From Paramarasmius palmivorus (lineage: Eukaryota > Basidiomycota > Agaricomycetes > Agaricales > Marasmiaceae), in assembly GCA_037176845.1 (NCBI GenBank), contig JAYKXP010000042.1, forward strand, positions 310,001-374,000: a stretch of 64,000 nucleotides of DNA, given 5' to 3'. Made by a program: the position numbers and the translations under genes. The notes below the pieces were generated by a model. That model was not told the origin of the DNA, made no database searches, and worked only from the letters and a program-made list of their open reading frames with translations. How positions within the stretch are numbered: the stretch's first letter is position 1; each line of letters begins with the position of its first letter. Of this stretch, positions 25,563-37,611 are shown piece by piece.

Positions 25563-26997
25563 ATGGCCAACGCACACAAAGTTCGGAATTCTCTCCTTCC
25601 TCAGGAATTGATTGATCATATACTCAGCGAGAAACTACTGGATAAAGGAGATCTAAAATCCTGTTCATTGGTTGCGAGGGAATGGCGGCAGACGAGCCAG
25701 AGAATCCTCTTTTACAGTGCGTGCTTTGCATTACATTACCAGCATTTTTTCTGACAGATGGACCTGCAGGTCTGCACATCTTACCCCCCAAAATGACTGA
25801 AGCTTTGCCCGACTACCTTTGTGTTCATGTTCGCCATCTCTCCATTGACTTCCGCTGCAGCACAATGCTCATGGAACTTGTTTCAATCCTATTACCCCGA
25901 TTACAACATCTCATTAGCCTTACCATGAGATCCTTATTCCCCATTCACAGGTTGAAATGGTCCGCTTTCGAACAAAGCTGGGAGGCATTTCTACCATGTC
26001 TCGATATTCCCGACACAACTTCTCTCAAGTGTCTTATCCTCGATCGAACAACTTTCAAAAACCTGCATTCGTTTCACCATTTCCTCTCAAAGCCTCGCTT
26101 CCGTTACCTTGACGAATTGGTCATCCGAGATGCAGGATTCAGCCGAAACGTTCGTAACTATACGACCAATGGATATCAGGGAGTCGCGGAGCAATACCCT
26201 TGGGATTTTCGTTCCACCACGCTGAGGCAGCTGACCATGGTCAGATGCGAATCCCGCTTTCACTCACTATACTCTGCTCTCTGCGAACAACGATGTCCAT
26301 TTGACATCACCAATATATGCAAATTGCAAGTCATTACGGATTCCGTCTATCGACTTTCGGATGGTCTCGATTTCCCAAAGACAAGTGGGGTATTTAATTC
26401 ATTGACTCATCTTAGAACAGGAGGGGATAGTTTGTTTCTCTTTTGAGTCACCGCCAACCCACAACTAACGTTCCATTATTGATAGTGATTAAACTCGAGC
26501 CATCTCCAGACCCTGCACTACCTCTTCTAACCCACTACTACGCCAAGCTATTCATCGGGACAAGATTTGACGAGGATGATGGTCACCAGATTTACTCCGT
26601 CGTGGATCCTTTCCTGGATTTCCAAAATGCTGCACCCAATCTCCAATCTGTTACGTTGGACATACGGAATGTCTACAACCATGAACTTGGATTTGGTGCT
26701 TTCCAGGATAGGGTAGACGAAATCATCGCCAATGCTCCACTTCCAGCTAGCATCAGGTTCAACATTCTGGTGCCACACGGGACCATTGATGAAGTCCGTG
26801 TAGCTCTCCCGACGGCAAACGAGAACCGAATTTTGGAGGTCATGCATGCCGGACAGCCTGGAGAGTTCAAGATGTCACACGCGGACCCAGATGTCTTGCA
26901 GTGGATGTGCGGTATGAATCCGGAGGATGTAGGTGTTTATTTCGTTCTAATGTGCATCAAGACACTCATGGATCGGCAGGCCGAATACCTGTACTAG
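25563..26997 (+). CDS. F-box/leucine-rich protein, family member A
   Basis: Exons 25563-25716, 25758-26429 and 26486-26997 total 1338 nt, 445 aa, phases 1 and 1. The F-box is in exon 1 (LLPQELIDHILSEKLLDKGD, LKSCSLVAREWRQTSQRILF). Exon 2 holds leucine-rich segments (ALPDYLCVHVRHLSIDFRCS, LLPRLQHLISLTMRSL, SLKCLILDRTTFKNLHSFHH, CPFDITNICKLQV). Exon 3 carries a family-specific C-terminal domain (PALPLLTHYYAKL, APNLQSVTLDIR, APLPASIRFNILVPHGTIDE, EDVGVYFV, ending QAEYLY). Probable SCF adaptor; target unknown. It is the most complete copy of an eight-copy local family and serves here as reference. Confidence 0.85.
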
Positions 26998-27074
26998 TCG
27001 TAGTAAGTATTGCTAGGTAGTCATACTACCGTCCGAGAATTCCATTTTGCCCTGTAATTTTTGCACTTATCCCA

Positions 27075-27835
27075 TTGTATTCGGAATATTATAATCGGCC
27101 AACCTGCCATTCTACCTCACTCAAACTCCTGACTATCTTGCACTCAGATGCCCTTCATGCATTATGCAGCCAGTACAGTCCATTTGATATGACTAGAACA
27201 CAGTTGCAAATATCGTATGTCACGGTGTATTTCCCGAAAGATTTTGTGTTCAGGTCGTTGACTCATATCAAGGCATGGGAGGACAGTAAGTACTTGCATG
27301 GTTCCAATAGTCACACCTAATTAATCTCAATCGCCTTCAGGAATACGAACTCAAACCATCGTTGCTACCCGTCCTGACTCACTACTATGTGACTCTATAC
27401 ACCACAGACGCTGGAAACGGTCCTTTCATCAAACCCTTCTCCCTTGATCTTCAAAATGTGGCACCGAGTCTCCAATATGTGCTTTGGGATATCGGGTCTC
27501 TTTGCAAATGGGCTCAACTCAGTGCCTTCCAAGACACGGTGGATTCGATTATTGTCAACGTACCACTTCCACCTGGTGCCAAAACCATAGTTCTAGTACC
27601 GGACGGTACTGTTGACCTCGACATTGTCCGCAATGCTTTTCTGATGGCAAGCGAGAGTCGTGGTATCGACGTTGCATATGCGGGAGCGTTCGCGGACTTC
27701 AAGATGTCATATGTAGAACCGGATACCTTGTCATGGGTTCGTGATCAAGGCCAGTACATCGGTGATGTAGGTGTCTACGTTATTCCTACATGCAAATGTG
27801 TGCTCATGATTCTGCAGTCCGAATACTTGTGCTAA
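27075..27835 (+). pseudogene. F-box/leucine-rich family member B, 5'-truncated
   Basis: Lacks the F-box exon and the first half of the leucine-rich part. It starts within TCHSTSLKLLTILHSDALHA, keeps FRSLTHIKAW at the end of exon 2, then the C-terminal domain (LLPVLTHYYVTLY, APSLQYVLWDI, PLPPGAKTIVLVPDGTVD, GDVGVYVIP, QSEYLC-stop). The frame at the exon 2/3 boundary does not match the usual phase-1 splice. Lies 77 nt after member A in the same direction, so likely a tandem duplicate in decay. Confidence 0.7.
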
Positions 27836-28633
27836 TTGGCATTGCTCCTACTGTGTGCTCACCTTTTCATGTAGTTCCTCGTACGCATATCCGTCAACTT
27901 CTTCATTTTCTTGGTATGAGTAGAGCACTATGCACGTAATCAACAATCCCTGCCACCACTCTGCGTTTTGTTCAAACTGCTATTCTAAAATGAACGCGTG
28001 TTTTTTACTGGTCATGGAGCAAGCGCCCACAAGCACCCATACCTCCGAAAAAGGATAGATACATGTACGTAAAGCGAAGCTAAAGAGACAATATGTAAGA
28101 AAAGGTCGACGCTGGATCTTATCATATACTTATAAGTACGTCTTGTATATGTATATCTGTAAGCTAAGTATCTGTCTATGGTGATAACGAAAACAAGGTC
28201 CATCCGAGTCCACAATGTCCATGTGCATATCAGAGAAGGAAGGCCTAGATGTGGAATGAGTGCGTCAGTATGATACAGATGTATGTATGTGCGAGAACTT
28301 TTGGGTGGCTCTAAAGAGTCCATGAGTGATGACAAGAATGACAGTGACAGGAAGAAGGATGGGCGGAGAGTGGAAGGACGTCAACGACAGGAGGCTAAAC
28401 GACAGGACAGCGGGACGAAGCGGCCTAAGAAGACCGTCAAAGGCAGTTCAAGTTAGAAAAGCGTAAAAGGGGAAAGAGCGGTAGAAGGGAAGTAAGAGAA
28501 GTACCCATAAACGCGACACCAGAATTAAAAGAACAAAAAAAGATTAAAGACAAAAACACGCCTAAACGCGGTATGGACCATAAATGTCCTTTTACAATCT
28601 CCTGCATAACCATAAACCGGAAGCCGAGAGTTT
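27836..28633. other. Between convergent genes, nothing coding
   Basis: Purine-rich on the plus strand from 28330; probably the 3'UTR of the membrane protein gene on the minus strand. Confidence 0.45.
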
Positions 28634-30404
28634 TCAGCTCTCTCTCGATGCCAAGCTGACACCATCAGGCATGTTTCGGACACCAAGTACCCTCCTCGAA
28701 TAATCCTCGTCGTCTCGTACGGAAACGTTATCAGGACGCGTACGTAGCCCAGGATCCAACCGATCGTCACCTGTACTCTCGCTCGAGTAGACAGAACCAG
28801 CATCGTTATCTGCTCCATTGACGGCATAAGGAGATACAGGTGTTGATGGCGTTTGCGTTTGCGTCGTGGCCTGAGATTGCGATTGTGATTGCGATATCCT
28901 TCTCGGATCCCGTGGCGGCGGCGTAGGAGGCTTTACCGTTGCACTAGCAGGCGGTGTAGTTTGATTCTGATTCCAGTAAGATGCTAGCAGCGGTTCATAA
29001 CTACTGGACGAATGATGGCCCTTGTGCATACCAACTGCTGCGCCTGCGTCAATTGACGGGCCAGGGGAATGTGTTGTAGGCGTGGTATTGGTTGTAGGTG
29101 GCGAAAAGGCACCTGGGGGAGGCGGCGAATACGTCCGCGTGGGTACACCGGTATAACCCGTTGCACCAGCAGCAGGGAACGGTATTTGGTGGCCGAATTC
29201 CGTATATGGATTGAATGCATCCCCAGTCGAATGAACACCGCCTGAACCAGCATCATCGAAATAGGCCGAATTCGACGTGGTAGGTATGCTGCCCAGAGTA
29301 GAGCGGTGAGCCATTTCGGGGGCTGGAGATGGATGCTCCTCGTCCAGGTCAAGCGGTGTACGCTTAGACTCGGCGAGAGCGTTATCGTGGTCGTGTGTCC
29401 TGATTTGGTTTCGCCGCCGACGGCGAATGTAAAAGAAGATGAAAAGAAGAATCGAAGCCACGGCTAGGCCAACGAGAACGAAGGTGCCGGCAACTGCTGG
29501 TGTTGAACTGAAGAACCTGAAAGAAGGCAACAAAGTTGTAAGAATAGATGCAATTGAGAAAATATAAAGACATACGAATTGCCCTGTCTTGAATCCTCGT
29601 TTGGACTGAGGGTCGGATTGACCCCAACTTGGGTAATAGTGACTACCGTTCCATTACTAGCAGTAGATAGTAGCGTCGTGGTAATCACGGAAGGAATCGT
29701 CGTTGTTTCACGACCAGCAGAGTCCGTAGTCGTGATTACAACAGTAGTGGGCAGCGTCGTGGTCTCCGCAACAGGAGTGACCGTGGTAGTAGTTGGCGGT
29801 ATCGTCTGTGGCTGCGAAGTCGAGGTAAAGGTTGATGTAGTGGTTGTGGTTGTCGGTGTCGTTGGTGGCGGTGTGGTAGAAGATGTGGTTGTGGTGGTTG
29901 TTGGCGGCTGGGTCGTGGTCGATGTGGTGGTAGTAGGCGGTTGGGTTGTACTGGTCGTTGTCGTTGTCGGCGGTGGTTGACTTGTGGTGGTGCTCGTCGT
30001 AGACGTTGGAGGTTCAGTAGTTGTCGACGTGGTCGACGTCGGGGGTTCACTTGTTGTGGTCGTTGTCGTTGTCGATATCAAGGGCGGCTGTGTAGAAGAA
30101 GTCGGTGAGATTTCCTCCGTCGACGAAGTTGTTGTCGTCGTCGAGCCTTGATCAGACATCGTGCTCGTCGAGATGGTCGATGACGGCGGCGGTGCTGAAG
30201 ACGTCGAAGTTGGTGAAGTCGAGGTCGTAGAATCAGCAGAAACACTGTCCGTGGCTACAGACGAAGTCGAGGTGGACACATCCGAAGTTGTCGAAGTTCT
30301 AGGCGATGTCTTGTCGGTAAAATCCTGGAAAACGACAAAAAAGAATTCACAGAGGCTTACGGTGAATCTGTCGACAATGAGGAAGGAGACTCGGACGAGG
30401 ACAT
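28634..30404 (-). CDS. Mucin-like single-pass membrane protein (Ser/Thr-rich ectodomain)
   Basis: Exons 30404..30361, 30298..29576 and 29516..28634 total 1650 nt, 549 aa. Residues 1 to about 250 are almost pure Ser/Thr/Pro (runs such as STTTEPPTSTTSTTT). One membrane helix follows (TFVLVGLAVASILLFIFFYI) and a stop-transfer RRRRR. The cytoplasmic tail (about 260 aa) is proline-rich with PPPPG, PPRDPRR and serine clusters. The layout resembles Mid2/Wsc-type wall stress sensors but no WSC or cysteine domain is present. The model starts MSSSESPSSLS with no signal peptide, which suggests either an internal signal-anchor or a missed upstream exon. The exon 1/2 splice uses the second of two close acceptors to keep frame. 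Confidence 0.75.
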
Positions 30405-31545
30405 CAAGTCACAGACCAAGGATGGCCATGGAGCAAAGGCAAAGTCTTGCTGACAGCCTCCGACATTCGGGTACAGGCTTTTTTTTCCCAGGATGCCCAC
30501 AGGCACGCCTGCCGGACCGATACGTCCGGGAATTCGGAAAAATGGATTTTCGAGGATTTTCGACGTTCGTAGCTCAAGTATAAAAGTTCTCGGTTTGTGT
30601 TGATGTTTTATTCAATACTTACTACTGTAACAACTTGTATGACTGTGAATCATGAGGAATAGAGTGGTAGAAATAGGCTCAATGGCGACAACAAACTCGG
30701 CACTTTCCACGCCATGTACGTCTTGTTGGAGTAAGTATGACCTAGATCTGGATACTGCGGGATCCTGTGTACCTATGCATCATAGCAAGAAAGAACGCGT
30801 GTTTCTGAGAGACTCTTCGTCTGTAACAATTGACCTAGTCCTTAAAGCTCTCAGGCTGCTCGTTATCTCTCGAGTTCACTGCCAGGAACCTGCGAAGCGC
30901 GGTAGCCGAGGTATTATGGTCATCGATGACGCCGCAGAAAGGCCCATTTCTATACTGGCTAAGTCTCGCTTGAAGTGTTGAAGCTGTTAAGGAATTTTCG
31001 TTGCCTTGGTGACATGCCATATTAGAACTCTAGAAAACGGGAAGTCGAGGCCGAGTGCTCGACTGTGTTCATATGTGTAGTCGAACTCAAATCCTACATA
31101 GACGGAATCGATATTACTTTAACCAGATAACTGATAGCCACCTGCATTATGAAGAGAAGCCTAGACTGTCGGTCGAAGCTCGAAGCTTGGAGAAGGTGTA
31201 CTGCACACGAGCTAAATATAAATCTTCTACGTGCTAAAGAAAGAAGAGAAGAGAATACACGTACTAGACCGTCATAAATTATTTCGAACAGGGCATATGC
31301 CATACACTGTGTCATGAAAAGGCGAAATCCAGTTGCCGATCGTAAAAAGACTCCGAGACTGGACGGAGGAACTGGCTAAGGAAACTTCAAGGCAACCCCA
31401 AAACTGCCGAGAACGGGAAGAAAATACAATACACCGTCCTTGGATTCTATAGCCTTGAAGATGATCATGGAATCAACACCTCGCAATTCGAATCCGAACG
31501 ACGTACACTAACAACTTGATTGTCTGGCGGAACTAGCACAAATAT
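30405..31545. other. Intergenic, nothing supported
   Basis: An open 110-codon plus-strand ORF (30652-30981) lacks recognisable features; the rest has no ORF of note. Holds the promoter of the mucin-like gene. Confidence 0.45.
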
Positions 31546-32926
31546 TCAGACTGCAGAATCCGTTTCATGAGCGCATGCACGTCTGAAAGCAAAATAAACG
31601 CCTACATCTTCTAAGCTCCTATCATAAATCCACTGCAAAATATCAAGATTTGTATGCGACATCTTGAAAGCCGTAGGTGCTCCCGCGCACACAACCTCTA
31701 AAGCACGCCTTTGAGTTGCCATTTGGAGAGCTTCGCGGACTTGATCAACGGTCCACTTTGCTACCAAGACCACGAATCTGATGTAAAGTGGGAGCGGAGC
31801 ATTTACGATGATCTCGTTCAACTTGTTCCCAGAAGCAGCTAAACCACGAGGGATATCCTGCACATCTAATATAACGCACTGAAGATTGGGTGCAGCGTCG
31901 TGAATAGCTAGAAAAGGAGGGAAAACTGCCCGTTCGTCAAGCTCCCAGTCCATATACAGGGATAGTTTGACGTAGTAATGGGTAAGAACGGGTAGTGCAG
32001 GCCCCAACGCGGGATCAAATATTATCTCTGGAAACGGTGGTTCAGGGATCACGAAGAAAACTCATAAAGCAAATAGCAACGCACCATTCCCCCGTGTTTC
32101 CAGATGAGTTAATGATTTGAATACATTACTTGGCTTTGGGAGAACCAGGCCATGAAATGGTTGCTGGACACTGGAACTAGTGATGAACTGTAATTTGCAT
32201 ATCCAAGTGACATCAAACGGACACCGCTGATCACAGAGGGCAGAGTATATACTACCCCAGGACCTCAAAATTGTGAGGGTCCTCAACGAAGAGGAACGGT
32301 AATCCCATGGGTATTGTTCTCCGATTTCTTGGTACGCATTCCCCCAACAAGACTGGATCAGTCGTGTATCTCGAATAAAGAGTTCGTCAAGATGTCTGAA
32401 ACGAGTTTTTGAGAGGAAATGATGGAAGGAATACAGGCCTCTGAAGTCTACTCCGTCTAAAATGAGGCATTTGAGGGAAGTCGTGCCTGCGACATCGAAA
32501 CAAGGGAGAAATGCATCCCAACTCTGTTGAAACTCCAGCCTCCTCGATTCTCCTACGGGGTATCTCAAGTCTCGCATGGCGAGGCTAGTGAGATGCCGCA
32601 GTCGAGGTAAAACATAAGCGACTAGATCGAAAAGCGACTTGCGGCAACGGAAATCCAGGGACAGGTGGCGAACATAATAGCACAGATAGTCGGGCAGTGA
32701 TTCGAGATTTTTCAGGGTAGAGATGTGTAGATCTGCAAGCGTCTCCATGATAAAGCATATCAGTAATGTTCAAGGAATACGCACCATAAAAAAGCAGTTC
32801 TTGAGATGTTTGCCGCCATGCCTTCCCAACCAATGAACAGGATTTGAGATCTTGCTTTTCCAGTGTCAAGCCATGCAAGATCTCGTCGATTAACTCTTGT
32901 GGAAGAAGAGGCGATATGGAGGACAT
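31546..32926 (-). CDS. F-box/leucine-rich protein, family member C
   Basis: Exons 32926..32785, 32732..32085 and 32027..31546 total 1272 nt, 423 aa; both introns are in phase 1, as in member A. The F-box is LLPQELIDEILHGLTLEKQD with LKSCSLVGKAWRQTSQELLF. Leucine-rich parts include SLPDYLCYYVRHLSLDFRCR and VLPRLRHLTSLAMRDLRYP. The C-terminal domain is complete (PALPVLTHYYVKLSLY, APNLQCVILDVQDI, APLPLYIRFVVLVAKWTVDQ, LQWIYDRSLEDVGVYF), though the end differs (HETDSAV rather than xEYLx). Intact, likely expressed adaptor. Confidence 0.85.
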
Positions 32927-33222
32927 GAAGGTTCACGAAAGAGAGATTCTGAGTCAGACTCCGCCGAGTTCTGACGCGTGGACGATGACCATCACGTGCC
33001 TTCTTTCGGTAATGTGGCTTCCAAGTGGCTTCAGACTTCGGACTGAGGTCAAACTTTGTAACACTAATGGTACATATACAAGCTGTATCTGGAAGAAACT
33101 ATATGTCTTTTGGAAGTCCATTATATGTTTTTTTTTGTCTTTTGGAATGATGTAAACTAGGCGCGTCAAGCATACGGGGAAAGTTTGGGGAAAATTGAGA
33201 GCTGTCCAGTCCAGTAAGCACT

Positions 33223-33847
33223 TTAGTCTCGACCACGACCACGACTTCGTCCCCTGCCACGAGACCCAGAATCGCCATGCTTTCGAGCAGTGATAGTTCT
33301 CTCATGGCTTCGGCCCCTCCCCCTACCTCGAGACCCAGAATCATGTTTTCGAGCAGCTAAGTGGCTTCTTCCACGGCCTCTACCTCGCGACCCAGAGTCG
33401 CCCCTTCGACGAGCAGTCAAAGTACGTTCATGGCTGCGTCCTCTGCCTCGTGACCCCGAATCCCCGTGACGGCGAGCAGCTAGGTGGCTCCTACCGCGAC
33501 CTCTTCCTCGCGACCCAGAATCGCCTTTACGAGCAGCGAGGACGATACGTTCACGGCTACGACCACGTTCGACGCTATCCCCATGGCGCCTTCTTGCCAC
33601 CTAAAGCAGGATAGTCAGTGAAAGATATTAGCTGAGGAAGTCAGCCACTAACCTCGATGAATTCGGAGCGTCCACGAATTTCACCGTCGGCGACACTGAG
33701 GTCGTCAATACCGACGGGGGTGACCTGTAGGGTCCCACATTAGTGATGGAAGGGTCCAGCAAAATTTATACTACTCACCGGAATGGCAGCACTGCTAGAC
33801 AACACGGCAGCGATGATGAAGAGCAAGAAGTTCCTCTTGAATTGCAT
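33223..33847 (-). CDS. Secreted arginine-rich tandem-repeat protein with dibasic sites
   Basis: Exons 33847..33779, 33724..33653 and 33600..33223 all join in phase 0 and total 519 nt, 172 aa. Signal peptide: NFLLFIIAAVLSSSAAIP. A short acidic pro-like segment follows (GIDDLSVADGEIRGRSEF). Exon 3 is about five imperfect repeats around the core ARKHGDSGSRGRGRGRSH, alternating between units ending in HL and in HERTIT/HERTLT. Units are separated by RR, RK or RKH groups, possible Kex2-type cleavage sites. Very basic, with no cysteine. The layout (signal, pro-segment, dibasic-spaced repeats) resembles Kex2-processed repeat proteins. An antimicrobial or nucleic-acid-binding role for the basic peptides is only a guess. 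No known family recognised. Confidence 0.78.
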
Positions 33848-34560
33848 AGTTGTTCGACTTGAGTTTGAAAGCTTGGGTGATCCTCGAGTTGTTCACTGGA
33901 GCGAGGATTTCCAACAGTTCAGGAGCAGGTTTTATAGCTGTTTGTGCGGCAGAGATGGGAATACAGGACAGCAATACGGAGATTTTGAGCAAGCGCAGCA
34001 AAATTGAAAGTGAATTTTTAAATGTCAGGTGGGTGCATGAGACAAATTTTGGGCGTAGAGTTAGTATCAGGTCGCTCTTGCGCCACCCATCGTGATTCTC
34101 CCGCAGCAACCGGTAGAGTATGGCGCCAGAGTGTGTGGACGCCAAGCGCAGGCAATGAAAGACCTGAATTGTAGGATCTTGTCCCACCAGTGAGAAAGTT
34201 GAACATCAAGGGAGCAAATACATCACCATATGGAATGATTGACAATCATTCTTCGAGAGCAGCTATGGTTTGCGGGAGGGCATACTGTGATAGTCAACTC
34301 CCACTCGAATGGCGTGAAAAGCTTTCGCGTTGATAATATTTGATTTTTCGCCAACTTCCGAGAACAATCGCAAGCTTCCCTACACGATCAGGGCTTTTCG
34401 TGGCGTACCCATCGACTGCGGAGACCCTGAGACTTTGAATGCATATTCGCGAAGTGTTCAACAATGCGGCCACATGCCCTGAAGTGGTGACTACCGCAGT
34501 CATTATGAGATAAATAGGCCCATGCCTTGCGCCAAACTGGGGGGCGAGGTCAATCTTTGA
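33848..34560. other. Intergenic, nothing recognised
   Basis: Promoter side of the repeat-protein gene and 3' side of F-box member D; overlapping short ORFs only. Confidence 0.45.
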
Positions 34561-36187
34561 CTATAGACTATTAAAGCAACCGAGGCACTCGTGAATGGAA
34601 ACGGAAGCAAAGAGTTGGAGCACATACTTTTCCTTTGCTAAATCGAGTATACAAGATGCTAGTATGACAGAAGGCGCTGAATGACCGAAAGGAACGGAGT
34701 CCACTCCCATGAAACAAGAAATACGTCGACTAGTATACATAGTGGTTCTATGAGAATAAATAAGCATCTCTTCGCATTTCCTGAGGCAGGAATAATCACA
34801 TACATCATCTATATCATAGACATTTCGTATTGGCATGCACCGCCACGGATTAAAGCGTTGTGCCTGGAATTGTGTATGGGCCTGGAAGTAATCTCTTGCA
34901 TCGATGACCTCCAAAAGACGAGTCGCCTTTGACCTTGGGACTACCTCGCGAACTTCATCTATCTTGTCTCTAGGCGCCAAAACGACAAATCTGACGCTGA
35001 CCGGAAGTGGTGCACACAAAATGATATCATCCAGCCCGTTACGCAAGGCGGTGAGCGCATTTCCATGTTCATACACTTCTCGCAAGTCTAGAATGATATA
35101 TTGTAGATTCGGCGCGTTTGCGTGGAGGCCCTCAAAGTCGAGGTCAAAGATTTCGGGAAAGTCGTCATGGATGTCGACCAAAATCAACATGATACAGTAG
35201 TGTGTAAGAAGAGGCAGGGCAGGGATTGTGGAGGAAGGAAAGACTATTTCTAGACATGATTACAGAGTATTAGTATGTTTGGATAAGGAATGTTGGTGAA
35301 GACGTACGGTTGTCCCGAGTTCTGAGGTGAGTCAAAGAGCCAAACACACCATTTGGATTCGGGAAACTCAACTCCCTGGAGGAGTCGTTGCTGAAAACGA
35401 ATTGCAATCTCTGTACCCCGGAGATATCGCACGGACATCGCTCGTCGCAAAGAGCGGCATATATATCATAAGGGTGTTCCGATTGTAAAACAGCGAGAGA
35501 CTTCAGCGAGGTGAAGTGAGCGGGCCAAGGGTTGTAGATTCCTGGTGCGTTGCGGCCATATCCATCGATATCATGCAACGCGTCGACATCCGCGGTGTAA
35601 AAACATGTATCACGAAGAAAGAGCTCCTCGAGGTCTCGGAAGCGGGATTGTGAGAGCAACTCATGGAATGAGTACATGTAGTCAATGACCACGGAGTCCA
35701 GAATCAATCCCTTCAGAGATGGTGCATCGGTGACACTGAGAGCACTGAGGAATTTGTTCCAGCTTCGCCTGCTCTCAAACGCCAACGAGGCGTTTGCTAT
35801 GGCAAGGGTATTCAAGTGGGGTAGACGGGTTAACATGAGTGCAGCTAGGCGCAGCAGAGCCTTGATGCGTTTGATATCGTAGCTCCACAGGGAGTCAAGT
35901 ACGAGGCAACGAACGTGACGGCAGAACTCTTCGGGCAGCTCATGAATGCGTTCGCTTTTGATTGATACATGGAGGGCTAAAAAGATGATCAGCAAGTATC
36001 ACAGGAGAGAATTTACGACTGATCACACACTCCGAAAAAGTTGCTTTTGACTCTCCAAACGCCATCTCCTTTGAACCAATGAACAAGACTTTAGGTCCTC
36101 TTGCTCTAGCCCCGGGGTACCGAGTATGGTATCTAATGTTTCTTGTGGGAAACGAGATATTAGACTTTCGGATGTAGCTAGGGTCAT
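34561..36187 (-). CDS. F-box/leucine-rich protein, family member D (extended C-terminus)
   Basis: Exons 36187..36031, 35976..35308 and 35249..34561 total 1515 nt, 504 aa, phases 1 and 1. F-box: FPQETLDTILGTPGLEQEDL with KSCSLVQRRWRLESQKQLF. The leucine-rich part includes LPEEFCRHVRCLVLDSLW and DLEELFLRDTCF. The C-terminal domain is present (PALPLLTHYCIMLI, APNLQYIILDLREV, APLPVSVRFVVLAPRDKIDE), but after about residue 430 it runs into a non-homologous tail of about 75 residues instead of EDVGVYF...EYL. Forms a more diverged branch with member F (both have LGTP before the F-box helix 2). Confidence 0.82.
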
Positions 36188-36744
36188 GGAGCAAGACGCG
36201 TCGGTAAAGCAGCGAAAGCTGGATAACTTGAACGATGGTCGTGGTTGAAACGGAAGTGGTGAAGAATCGTGTCACGGACCGGGGTAAGTTCCACGTGTTG
36301 TCTTGCCAGGCGCGTCGCGCAATTCTTATCAGGGTAGTTCTACGCTGTATATTTTGGCAGAGATTTACAGGGCCAAAAAGAGTGATTCTCCGCTGCATAA
36401 AGTCAAATTACACTCAGAACAATTGCTAGAGACTGTTCCCATAGTGAAAAATGTCAATATGAGGAGCGGGTATTCTGCGGTCCACACAAGGAGTCGACAA
36501 GGAGTGATATATAAAGCTCCAAGAAACGAACAAATACGCTAATCCCAGAATAAGGGCTCAGCCTTATCGTTGATAGTCCGAGCTACGTACATTGCAGATT
36601 GAGAAGGATAAAGGAGTGACATAGATACGAAACGTGATTGCAGGAGAGCTTCTTACATGACGCCGCTCCGAGAATCAAGACAAGTTTTATTATAGGGTGC
36701 ATAGTACAATAGTTTCATATAGAAAGGGAACCAAGCAACGGCCA
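36188..36744. other. Intergenic, nothing recognised
   Basis: Short ORFs without support; lies between an intact and a decayed F-box copy. Confidence 0.4.
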
Positions 36745-37611
36745 GCGGTGACCAGCACAAGTATTCAGATTGCAGGTCAATGAGTATGTCTACACGCGCT
36801 TCATAACAAGATACAAAGATCGGGACACTAATTGTAGATCCCATCGTGAAGTATCAGGATCTACGAAACGACCTGAATCCGCACCTAAATTGTTCAAGTT
36901 CCTCGTTGCTGATGTAGTCCATAATGTGTTACAACTTCTGTACACCAGCGATATCAAGAGACCCCGTTTGTCATGGGATCCATTGAAAACGCTAGGATAG
37001 CGAGGGGTCTTGAGCGAGGCGCAATGACCAGGCCAAGGATAATCGATAATCGTCTTCGTTTTCCTCGTAACCACTCCGTATGGCCAGTCCAGATCCAAAT
37101 CGTGTTTCGGGAGTTCCAATAATTGCCTCTTGAATGACGAACTCTTCGATGTATGGTGAAAGGACTATTACGTTGTCGAGACCAAGGAATAGCACCAATG
37201 GATTCTATTTCTCTCCGAATTCGGATAATCTTCCTGGTGAGACTCCTACTTTCTGAAAAGTAAGGTTAGTGGGGTGCTGCAACCGTGATACGATGGCTGA
37301 ACTTGAGGCTAATGCAAAGAGCATGTTGTGGGGAAAATGTGGCGAACAGAGATGCATAGGTGACCTGGCAAGGTCTGGAGAGAGTGCTCTGGTTTCGATA
37401 TATGTAAACCTAGGGAGTTTTAATGAGAGAATCGCAAGCTTTGGTACTACGCACTGTGGAAGAGTAATCTCTGACCGGTGTGCCGCCATGATTCTTTCCC
37501 GACCAATGAACACGGCTTGAGGTCTTCTTTCTCCAATATTTTTTCGCTCCGTATCTCGTTGATCAACTCTTGAGGAAGGAGTGATTTCTGAGTCGAGGTC
37601 GCGGTGGACAT
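36745..37611 (-). pseudogene. F-box/leucine-rich family member E, decayed
   Basis: Exon 1 is well kept from ATG 37611 (SLLPQELINEIRSEKILEKE, LKPCSLVGKE then an extra Ser before WRHTGQRLLF), ending in the family donor. Downstream pieces match the family in different frames: EEFVIQEAIIG (cf. EELFIRD), a degenerate 'DKRGPxDIxG' region near 36950, and DLQSEYLCW near 36780. Frames change repeatedly and no C-terminal domain remains. Most similar to member G. Confidence 0.7.

Noticed and set aside
29579..29980. Plus-strand ORF rich in Val (VVVVVGG runs)
   Set aside because: Antisense of the Ser/Thr repeat part of the mucin-like gene; a mirror of codon repetition.
33223..33600. CRISPR-like regular repeats
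   Set aside because: The repeats are coding (arginine-rich protein), of unequal spacing and in phase with the reading frame; the organism is eukaryotic.
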